From the NCBI GenBank assembly GCA_007026445.1, contig VDMD01000002.1:744001-808000 (forward strand): a stretch of 64,000 nt of DNA, given 5' to 3'. The stretch comes from Schizophyllum amplum (Eukaryota > Basidiomycota > Agaricomycetes > Agaricales > Schizophyllaceae). The stretch's first letter is position 1, and every line of letters begins with the position of its first letter. A model generated the notes under the pieces. It did not search any database. It saw only the letters and a list, made by a program, of their open reading frames with translations, and was not told where the DNA came from. A program made the translations under genes and the position numbers. This document shows positions 14,881 through 23,399 of the stretch, piece by piece.

Positions 14881-16012
14881 ATGGATAGCCAAATGTCTGC
14901 CTCTCAGTCGTCCGTAACTCAAGCACCTGCACCGCAACTCGAATCGCCTTTCCCTCCAATGAACATCGAAGAAGAAGGTGCCCTCCAACCTTCCTTGCAC
15001 TCGATCCTCCACCCTGATCAAGCGCAGACCAGGTTATGCTCACTCGTTTGAATAACAATGAACGCTCCCTGCGCACTCTCATCAAGAAACTGCACGCGTA
15101 CCTCGCTCTGTCTGTCGATGCACCCACTGACGACAAGGAAACCAAGTTGGAGGACGCGCGCGAGGCGTTTCTCATCGAGCTTGGTTCCTTTGAGCTTGCG
15201 CTGCAGCGGATGGGCCTTGTGTGCGCGGCGGAGGACCGCCAGGTGGAGGAGTATCAACGCGAGAGGGAGGCGATCGGTGCGTTATGCCCTGCGTCCAAAC
15301 AGCAGCGTGCTTGCTAACAGGATGCGTATAGACAGCGAGCATCACAAATTGCACAACCAGATTGAGGAGCTGAAGGGGGCGCTGGAGCGCGCGCAAGTGA
15401 GCCGGCGGCAGAAGATGGAGTACGACGCGATCGCGGAGAAGGTCAACACGCTCCCGAGCCGACAAGAGCTGCAGCGGTGCGTACTCTCCGTTCATCTGCT
15501 GCCTATGCGCTCACACGACATGACTCAGGTCGATCGAGATGCTGGAGAGCGACATGGCCGCGGTGCGCGAGGAGCACGCGACCCAAGACCGCACGCTGCA
15601 AAGTCAGCGCACAGGCCTCGACGCAATTGTTGCCGAACTTGAAGCCCTCCGGCGCGCAGCCGCGGAGGAGGACCCCAACACGCCCTCCGAAGATGTGGAG
15701 GTGATTGAGGAAGCCGCAGTCACCGCCGCCATCGTCGAGGAGGATGGCGCGATCCAGGAGGACGGCGCGATCGAGGAAGAGGGCGCCATAAACGAGGACA
15801 TGGAGGTCGTGCAGGCCGTCACATTGTCTGCCACTACTACCGCCGCCACAGTGACGCCCGAGAAGACGGCTGCGGGCGAGGACATCGAGATGGGCGAGGT
15901 CGAGGAGCATACGCCGAGGCCGGGCAATGCGAAGGATAGCGAGGCCGAGCGGGAGGAGGGCGAAGCATCGGATATGGGCAGCCCGCTGACCGATTTGAAT
16001 TCAAGCCCATGA
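14881..16012 (+). CDS. THO7: THO complex subunit 7 (Tho7/Thoc7 family)
   Basis: A subunit of the nuclear THO/TREX complex that couples transcription to mRNA export. Exons 14881-14977, 15028-15276, 15332-15476, 15529-16012 give 324 residues. The family core is seen from about residue 33 (DQVMLTRLNNNERSLRTL), then the coiled coil around EDRQVEEYQRE and HKLHNQIEELKGALERAQ, then the conserved KMEYDAIAEKVNTLPSRQEL. The C-terminal third is acidic and Glu-rich (repeated AIxEEDGAI-type segments) and is not part of the domain. Intron 1 was placed with GTGCCC...GCGCAG because the straight reading stops at once, while the spliced one restores the family N terminus. Confidence 0.88.
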
Positions 16013-16151
16013 TACTCTTGCCAGACAGCGCAGGTGCAAACGCATGCATACGGGGCTCATCTCGTTGACCTTGCCGCGAATCCCACATCTCAACTTCATG
16101 AACTCACTCATCTGCCACTTCACTCAACATACACTCAGCATCCAACTCTCT

Positions 16152-17398
16152 TCATTCTATCAAGCCTACGTCGAAGCTCATCAAATCTCGTGCGCAAGTC
16201 ACCGGCTGCCCGTATTCGCTCTCTGCATGTCTCCCTATGGCGCCCATGATGTCCCGCGTCTCATTGCTATCGTCGCCCGGGTATCGCGAAGAGAAATGGT
16301 TCAGCACGAGCCGTTTGGCGCCCGTCAACCGTGCGAACGCTCCGGCCATTTGCGGTGTCGAGTGCCCTCGGGACTTCGCGCGCGCCTCCACGGTCTCATA
16401 CGTGTCCTCTAGCTTCGTATTTGGGTCGACGCCGGGCAGATGCGCGTTCGTCGCTTCGTGGATGAGGAGGTCGGCGTCCGCTGCGAGGCCCGCGATGGGC
16501 GACGGGTCGTACGTGTCCCCGAGGATGGCGAGTTTGCGCCCCGGGCGGCGTGCAGGGCCATGGAGGACCGTGCCGTCTGGGAGTGAAACGGACTCCCCTT
16601 GCTGCAGACGAGCCATTGCGCTCATCGGCGCGCCCGTGCGCTTGATGTGCGGGATGTACAGCTTGGGGTCCATCTTTCCGGGCACAGGCGCCTCCTGCAC
16701 GACGTATCCGACGCACGGGCAGGAGTGGAGGATAGGCGCGGCGCTGACGGAGACGCGGTCGTCAGAGAACATGTTGGTCCAAATGCCGTCGGTCTGGATC
16801 ATGTTGCGGCCCTCGAGCTCGGCGGGGTGGAGGGGGAGGTAGGTGGGGTCGGTGGTGGGGTCGGAGGGGAAGCGAAGCTCATGGACGACGTAGGGACTGC
16901 CGATGAGGGAGTGGCTGTAAGTGAGGCCACCGCGGACGTAGGCACGCAGGCCGAGAGGGCCATATATCTCCACTGGCTATAGCGAGTGTGAATAAAATAC
17001 CGAGCTTGGGGCAGAACGTACTGGGAGGGTTTTGTCGACGTTGATTCTTGGGTCGTCAGAGCCCTCTGTCGTGCCACCTGCACCATTGAGTAGACTGCAA
17101 AGCAGCGGTACGACGCCAAACATATGGTCTCCTGCGATGTGAGAGTTGAGGTACGGGAGGCAGCTCAGGTGGCGAGGGACATGCCGTGCGTGTGCGTGAT
17201 GAAGATCTTCTGTATCCTGCCCATCTTCACGGAGCTCTTCTGCAGCTGGTGCTGTGTTGCCTCCCCGCAGTCAAACAGCCAGACATCCCCATCGAGGCGG
17301 AGAGCAAGAGCAGAGTGATTTCGCGTCGAGGAGGGCGCGGCGGACGCCGTGCCCAGGAAGGTGACATTGATGTTGCCAAGGGGTTTTGTAGATGCCAT
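16152..17398 (-). CDS. Short-form tRNase Z (ribonuclease Z, ELAC1-like)
   Basis: A metallo-beta-lactamase-fold endonuclease that removes 3' trailers from pre-tRNAs. Exons 17398-17185, 17131-17022, 16976-16152 give 382 residues. Diagnostic motifs are [14 protein letters not shown] at the N terminus, the zinc motif THTHGDHMFG (HxHxDH, split by intron 1), ILGDTYD, LIHEAT and [11 protein letters not shown]. The length and lack of a duplicated half identify the short form. Intron 1 (17184-17132) needs a GC donor (GCATGT) paired with GCAG, because only this rebuilds HTHGDH. The reading frame stays open upstream to ATGs at 17476, 17521 and 17551; that extension is Arg-rich and acid-poor, as in a mitochondrial presequence, so two start sites are possible. 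The divergent neighbour is Sgf73. Confidence 0.92.
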
Positions 17399-17596
17399 CC
17401 GTGCTGGAGTTCTCTGGTATGCTGGGGGTCGAGGGGAATACCTGGGAGCTCGGATTGCTGGCATAGACAAACGCATTGAGTTGACTCCCAAAAGCGAGTG
17501 ACAAGTCTCCGTGATCGACATACCGGCTAATCGGGCCGCTGTTCCGTGCATGCTATTGTTGCCCTGTGATAGCGCGCCTTTGTTCCCGCCACCATC

Positions 17597-18731
17597 ATGA
17601 CTTTGACTCTGAAGCCGGCGTCGCCCAAATCAGCCTTTTCCTGGGACAATGGAGACGACATGCAGTCAGAAACGGACTCTGCCACGGACGCGGGATCGCC
17701 GCAGACGTCGTGGCTGCCTGAGAGCGACATGAAGCTGTTTGGGACGCATCCAATGTCCTCCACGAGCGATATCGGCGTCGTGCGATGTCAGACCTGCAAG
17801 AAGCCCGTGCTCAAGAGCGTCATTGCAGACCACAACGGTGCGCAGTTACACGGCACACTGAGTCTGTCATTAAAGAGTAAGCAGAGACCTGCGCGTCGCG
17901 CGCCGCAAAGCAGCTTGCGAAAGCGAAGCCCGTAGTTGAGATCGAAGGTGCGTAACATTCTGAAAGCTGTCAAGCCCATCCTCACCTCTTACAGAGAAGA
18001 AGAGTCACAAGAAGCGCAAAGCCTCCCCCGATCCCCCTGCCGATGCACCGGCCAAGAAGAAAGCAAAGGTCCCCGCAAAGCCCATCATGCGCCGCGGCAA
18101 GGGCCCCATCGACCTCGACAAGCAGTGCGGTGTCATCAACGACAAGGGTTTGCAATGCTCACGCTCCCTCACCTGCAAGTCCCACGCCATGGGCGCCAAG
18201 CGCTCTGTGCAGGGCCGCTCCAAAGACTACGACGTCCTTTTGCTCGAATGGCAGCGCGCTAACAACCCCAACTTCGTCGAACCTGTCAAGAAGGACCGTG
18301 GCCCAAGCAAGAAGGAGCGCAAGGAGATGGAGCGGCAGGAGAAAATAAGACTCGCCGCCGAGGCCGCCGCCGCCGGCCTACCCAACCCAACCACGAAGAA
18401 GAAACCGCCCGCGGCACAGGGCGCGCCAAAGAAGAGCAAGAAGGCGCAGGCGGCGGCAGCAGCGGCTGCGTCTGTGGCGAAGGAGGACGCGAATGATAAC
18501 CTGGAGGACTTGGACTCGGAGACGGAGGTGGACGAGATGGTGCGCTCGTACAGGTCCGCGCGCGAGAGGGGGCTGGTCGGCATGCCGCTTGCTGTTCCCG
18601 GCGATGCGGGCATATGGTTCGTGCAGCGCCGCGAACGTGCGCGATGCTGCCATGACTTGCTCGCCAGCGCCCTGCGCGGCGACGCGAAGAACGGGATGGG
18701 CATCATGGGCACTGCCGCTCGACCTCAATGA
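17597..18731 (+). CDS. SGF73: SAGA-associated factor 73 (SCA7-domain protein)
   Basis: Anchors the histone H2B deubiquitinase module in the SAGA coactivator (ataxin-7 family). Exons 17597-17837, 17885-17947, 17995-18731 give 346 residues. A CxxC pair ([13 protein letters not shown], near residue 60) matches the N-terminal zinc element, and the SCA7 domain is clear at [28 protein letters not shown] and [13 protein letters not shown] Lys/Ala-rich linker follows, then a short C-terminal helix with [10 protein letters not shown]. The last roughly 25 residues are uncertain, because an alternative frame near 18730 (ending LNEYFPSVQ) also looks protein-like; a late splice could join it. Confidence 0.87.
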
Positions 18732-18884
18732 ATATTTCCCGAGTGTTCAGTGATCATCTTCGCTTAGTAGTTCGGATTCTATTTGCTCAATGCTTTTGTT
18801 TGCTCAGTAATTTCCTTGACTAACGGTTGAATTAGGCTCAGGCGCTCACTGTATTTATTTGTATTATTGTTATAGGCTACGATA

Positions 18885-21380
18885 TTAATCCGAATGCGAG
18901 TCCTCCTCTGCGCTCTCTTCCTCTGATGAACTTTCGATGAACTCTGCCGATACGATCCTGCTCGACCGAGGGTTCGGTTTTAAGGCCGACTTCCCCTTCG
19001 AAGATGACTTGGTTGACGCCGAAGATGTCTTGTCCTTCGAAGGTGCCTTATCCTTCGACGACACTTTGTCTCTCGAGGACGTCTTGTCCTTCGTCGATGA
19101 CTTGTCCTTTGCAGACGATTTCTCTCTCGACGATGACTTGCCACTCTTCCCCTCCTTGTCCTTCCCCTGCTCCCCCTCGCCCTCACCCATCTCCTTCTTC
19201 TTCGTTTTCCGCCTATGGGATGCAGGCATCGGGGGCATGCCCTTCTTGACGCGGAGGATATCCATGATTTCTGGGGTTAGGTCAGTGGTCTGAGTGCGAA
19301 AATGGCCGGTTGAGTGCGAATACGTCGTTCTGAGTACAGGAAAGGCAGTCTGGATACGAAAGCGATGCATCAAGTCTGATAACGCCGGCTCGAGGACGAC
19401 AACAACGGTCTCCGAGCGCAAGGAAACGGGGGACGAACCTGCATGGGACATATCCTCCCAGCCCTTGATACTCCGCTTCAGCGTCGTCCATCGCCTCTGC
19501 AGCGTATGCGCGCTGTGCACGTTCCAGCTCGGGTCGATGAGACTTTTCCAGTCGATTTCCGTATCGTCACGAACGTTGAGGGCGTCGACTCTGTGTATCG
19601 CGTTAGGATGGATTTTATGTGGCGCATAACCCATCGCCTGCCACCGGACATGACGAGATGATAAAATTGTGTCCGGTGGCAGGATTGTGGAAGTGTAACA
19701 TCCGTGAAAAGCCGGCACTCACTTGTGCACCAGGATAAACGCATCCTCTTGTCCCCACCGCGTGTCCTTGTCTGCGTTTTTGAGCGTCTTGCTCAGCGAG
19801 TCCGTCCACTTGTTGCGGCACTGCTGCCGGCTGCGCCGCCCGCCCATCTTCGCGCTCACGCGAGTCCAGAACACGTCGTTGTCGATGTCCCTGCCTTTCT
19901 CGACGGTGATGTTCTTAACGATGCGCGTGAGCTCGGCCTCTTCTTCGGGAGTCCAGTGGCCGATGTTGCGGTCGGGCTGGGAGAGGTGGTTGCGGAAGCG
20001 GTCGCGGCAGTCGCCGGCCATGCGTCCGACACGTTCGCCGACCACCTCCCACTGATGCCCGACGTCGATGACGGCCTGCTTCAGGGCCGCATCCTCAGCG
20101 TCCGTCCATTTACCCTGCTGCTTCAGTGGATGATACGAACGCTTTACGTGGTGGTAGACAGCATTGAGGGGTCGCTCGGCAAGGGCGGAGGCTGAGGGAG
20201 AAGAATCAGTCCAAAAATGAACAAGGTCCGTGTGAGTAACACCTACTGATCTCAGTCCAGAAGGTTTGGTGTCTTGTGCCCTTCTCTTTCGCAAAGATCA
20301 TGTCGTACATCTGCGATTCGGACATGCTGTTGGCCTGCAAATTTGTCAGCCTTGCGAGTCTCAACAACATAAGAAAAAGCTCACTTCTTTGAATCGCTCC
20401 ATGGCAGCCCTCAGCGCGTTCTCTTCGACTGCCGAGAACTTCCCCTTCTTGTAGACCAAGCCTAAGAGAAAGGTAGTCAACAATAGTCGACACTAGCATA
20501 CGTAGGACTCACCCTGACTTTCGGCCAGTTCTGCCAATTTAGCCGAGCTCATCCACTTATTCGCAAGAAGGTATGCATGGTCCGTCCGCTCTGCCACCGC
20601 CGGCGCGTCCGGTGCAGGTGCCACGAACCGGCCCTTCCGTCGCCGAGGCGGTGCAGGAGGCTCCGGAGGGATAGGAAGGCCAGCTGTCTGCAACATATGC
20701 ACACCGGGAGGAGGAGGAATAGGCATAGGCATGTGGGGCATTGGCATTGGCATGGGCATTGGCATCGGCATACCCATGAACATGCCATGAGCCATAGAGG
20801 GGGCAGCACCACCGAGTTCGGACAGGGGCGTCTCGCTAAGGGATTTAAGGAGGCTGTCGATTTTCGACAGGTCGAGGTGTTGCAGCGCTTGTAGGACCTC
20901 GTCATTGGAGGCAATGGCCATGTCGTTTAGGAAAGCAGTGGGGTCGATAGAAGGTTGAGGATGCGGGAAGCTATTGTGTGCAGCTGATGGGTCCGGTGCT
21001 GCGTTCGCGGCGACGAGGGCATTGAGTAAAGCAGCGGTCGCGTCCTCACCAACGTTCGAAACCGGCGGCGCTACTGCTGGTTGAGGCGCATCAGTGACGG
21101 CTTCGTCCGCCGCACGCGCCTTGTCCTTCTTCTTCTTCTTGTGTTTCTTGCTGATCTCCTCGCTCACGTCCCTCGACGCGTCCTCGTCAGTGTGATCTTT
21201 CTTCTTCCTCTTCTTCCGCGGCTCCTCAGTTGGCTCGTCTGCATCTGCCTGTTCCTTTCGGTGCCGTTTCTTGGCTTTCTTCTCGAATGCACCCGCAGCC
21301 TGCGTCTTCGACGTTGACGAAGTAAGGAGCAAAGAGGGATCGATGACGGGCGCGACGCGCTCCTTGTTCTTGCCCATCAT
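18885..21380 (-). CDS. Reb1/Rtf1-like Myb DNA-binding factor
   Basis: Resembles the Reb1/Rtf1/TTF-I group, Myb proteins that bind rDNA terminators and some promoters. Exons 21380-20513, 20461-20385, 20334-20247, 20191-19723, 19590-19439, 19270-18885 give 679 residues. The N-terminal third is basic and Lys-rich (nuclear) with a run of MP dipeptides around residue 210. The conserved part starts at KKGKFSAVEENALR, then KWTDAEDAALKQAV (Myb repeat 1, WEVVGERVGR), HWTPEEEAELTRIV, RWGQEDAFILVHK, and a last repeat with IDWKSLIDPSW and RRWTTLKRSI. The C terminus is an array of six-residue Ser/Lys/Asp units (see repeat at 19024). Introns 4 and 5 hold a hairpin and a 20-bp tandem repeat. Confidence 0.88.
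19024..19149 (-). repeat. 18-bp tandem repeat in coding sequence (7 units)
   Basis: Seven successive 18-bp units lie in the last exon of the Reb1-like gene. Each encodes a variant of S-S-x-K-D-K (SSAKDK, SSTKDK, TSSRDK, VSSKDK, APSKDK). Units differ by several bases but stay in register, so the array has probably been maintained for its charged, disordered product. Confidence 0.75.
19281..19420 (-). repeat. Degenerate 20-bp tandem repeat inside intron 5 of the Reb1-like gene
   Basis: On the plus strand seven 20-bp blocks from 19281 to 19420 line up, most ending in a variant of tctgagtgcgaa (tgagtgcgaa at 19291 and 19311, tgagtacagg at 19331, tggatacgaa at 19351). The intron (19271-19438, 168 nt) is about three times the local norm, and the excess length is essentially this array. 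Confidence 0.6.
19637..19683 (-). repeat. Perfect 14-bp hairpin in intron 4 of the Reb1-like gene
   Basis: 19637-19650 (cctgccaccggaca) is the exact reverse complement of 19670-19683, separated by 19 bases. The intron spans 19591-19722. In the transcript it would form a GC-rich stem inside the intron. Its function, if any, is unknown. Confidence 0.75.
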
Positions 21381-21550
21381 GTAGTTGAGGGGAGGTCAGA
21401 TCGCGTTTGCGCCACGGAAAAATAGGCTTCGGGTCTCGGCCCGCATTCCGCTATTTAGCCTCTTTCGGCCATGTTCATTGTTCGACCTGTTGAACTACCA
21501 TCTCTCGTATGGGAGCACTTTGAATCAGCTTTGAATCTGGACCCATACAA

Positions 21551-21946
21551 TCAAACAACGCGAATCTTATGCATATACCTCAGCAGCTCCGCCCAATCAG
21601 TGGGGTCCACAGTGATCCATTCGAGCGGGCCGCCTGGTGCCAGCCTGAAGGCACCCTCTATGATCTATCTGTGATCCATCGAAATTGTGGCTTCTTTCTC
21701 TCAGATAATTCAGTGCGACCTGCGTGTGTCTGTCAGTCTCTCGAGAATATCAATTCTGTACATATTTGTTGTTCTATGAGACTTTTTGTCTTTCCATGCA
21801 CGAGTTGTACTCGTAGCACTCACCATTGGGTTCATAGTCTCGAGATGTGCTCTACCGACTGCCAGCCTTCGCCCGCGAGCACACTCGAGAATGAGTGCTC
21901 CGGTGTCTATAAAGGTTGGAATGCTCGCAGGCGCTGGCGCTGCCAT
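21551..21946 (-). pseudogene. Decayed copy of the GAFRL-GGPLxW small-protein family (copy A)
   Basis: The first exon (21946-21824, 123 nt) matches the first exon of the neighbour at 22536 in length and sequence (ARGRRLAVGRAHLE against GDGRRVAVGRAHLE) and ends in a proper GTGAGT donor. The 3' part (EGAFRLAPGG, then PLEWITVDPTDWAELL, ending RVV before a stop at 21551) also matches. The middle does not: after the best acceptor the frame needed downstream contains a stop codon. A long intron ending in GATAG would skip it and give a shorter protein. I read this as a decaying tandem duplicate, but a functional splice form cannot be excluded. Confidence 0.5.
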
Positions 21947-22182
21947 GATGACAACAGCGACGATCTCTGGGTGGTCGTGGTTTACGGCAGGTTTGCGGGC
22001 AGATGCGCTAAACCAGATGCCTCTGTTTCGCCCCTATGTTCGCATGTGGTCCAATAAATAAATAAAAATTGCCATGTTCATGCCAGGAACTCTCACTGGC
22101 TGTTTGTCCCAGGAGCACAATGCCGAGGCCCGGGCTGATGGTCATGGACTGCCAACCGCTATACCGCTCACTAATGCTTGGC

Positions 22183-22536
22183 TCAAGCAACCACCCGAAT
22201 CCTGTGCATGTACCTCAGCAGCTCCCCCCATCCACCCAGATCCACCTCAATCCATTCGAGCGGGCCGCCCTGGCGCAGCCGGAAAGCGCCCTCTATCCGC
22301 CCTTTGTCGCACCCGCCCGGGCTCCAGGATAGCAGGTAGGTCCTTGCGGCCTGTGGGTGCGTCAGAATGAGGAACCGCTCAAGCTATGCCGGAATGCGTC
22401 GTCCTTCACTCACGGCGGGAGTCATACGTTCCAAGTGTGCTCTCCCGACTGCTACGCGCCTTCCATCCCCGCCTTCAAGGATGAGCGCTCCGTATTCGAT
22501 ATGGGTCGGGATGTGCGACGAGGGTACAGAGACCAT
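22183..22536 (-). CDS. Small protein of unrecognised GAFRL-GGPLxW family (copy B)
   Basis: Two exons, 22536-22414 and 22383-22183, 107 residues; the intron is short (30 nt), unusual for this window. Segments in order are YGALILEGGDGRRVAVGR (strand-rich), LERFLILTHPQAARTYLL, EGAFRLRQGGPLEW and WGELLRYMHRIR. The same order and motifs recur in the gene at 46457 and in the damaged copy just downstream. There is no signal peptide or membrane helix. I do not recognise the family. The alternating hydrophobic pattern followed by a terminal amphipathic helix suggests a small alpha/beta fold. Confidence 0.65.
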
Positions 22537-23399
22537 GGCGATAAATGATGTAGAAGGTATCTGCTCGCGCTGAGGAAGGAGCTCGGGAAAAAGCGCTTGG
22601 GAACACTGAGCAGCCCGCATCTGCTTTATACCACCCATCGAGTGGCATTTGAGCGCGCACCTGACGACGCACGAGTCCACAGTTACCGGTAGCCTAGTGG
22701 GCGAATCATGGTCAAGCACAGGCGTCTTACACAATCTTGAGGCTGCGATATGCAAGGGCTACTATAAGCAGGTCAGAAGACATCGACAAACGAGGGACGG
22801 ATAGGACAACACCTCTATCTTACACGCAGTGTGTAAGTGCGCGCGGCGGAAGGTGGGCGTAAAGATACGTATACGACGCAATTATGGTGCGGGAAGGCTG
22901 AGGCGAAGTTCAAGATCCATTGTTTGCCGGATGTGCGCAACTTCCCTTGAGCATTGCATTCGTGGGGATTCTCCGCGAGGTTCTCCCGGCAGGGCGAAGC
23001 ACACTCTGGCGATACCGCAGCGATGTATTCGATGAGCATCGAGAGCTCTGTTGGCCGTCAAGATATAAAGACGTACATCAAGATCAAGAAATTACATTAA
23101 GCATTGACAATCCACCACAAGAAACCGAGCCTGCTCGCGCAAACTGCGTGGCTGCTATGCCGCACGCCGACGCTCTGTTGACTGCTCGTGGTGGTGGTTC
23201 CGTCGGCAGATCCGATGCGCTGATCGTGTGCTAGCGAGGCAGTCAAGCGCCGGCGCAGAAGTTCGCCGCAAGGTGGCAGCCGGCCAGTCGAATCGAACAT
23301 CGCCATCGAACTTCAAAAAAGCAGTCGAACCCCAAAATGGCGTCAGACCCCTTCACGAGTACTGCATGCGCGTCGTTACCGGCTATATCCCCGTCTCCG
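22537..23399. other. Gene-free spacer
   Basis: 863 bp upstream of copy B and downstream of the zinc-finger gene. Open frames on both strands are short and resemble nothing I know. The sequence gatataaag near 23063 is a possible TATA element, but no gene clearly starts after it. Confidence 0.4.

Noticed and set aside
17022..17131. Suspected frameshift in tRNase Z exon 2
   Set aside because: On recounting the A run at 17099-17101 the frame is continuous and the exon lengths sum to a multiple of three.
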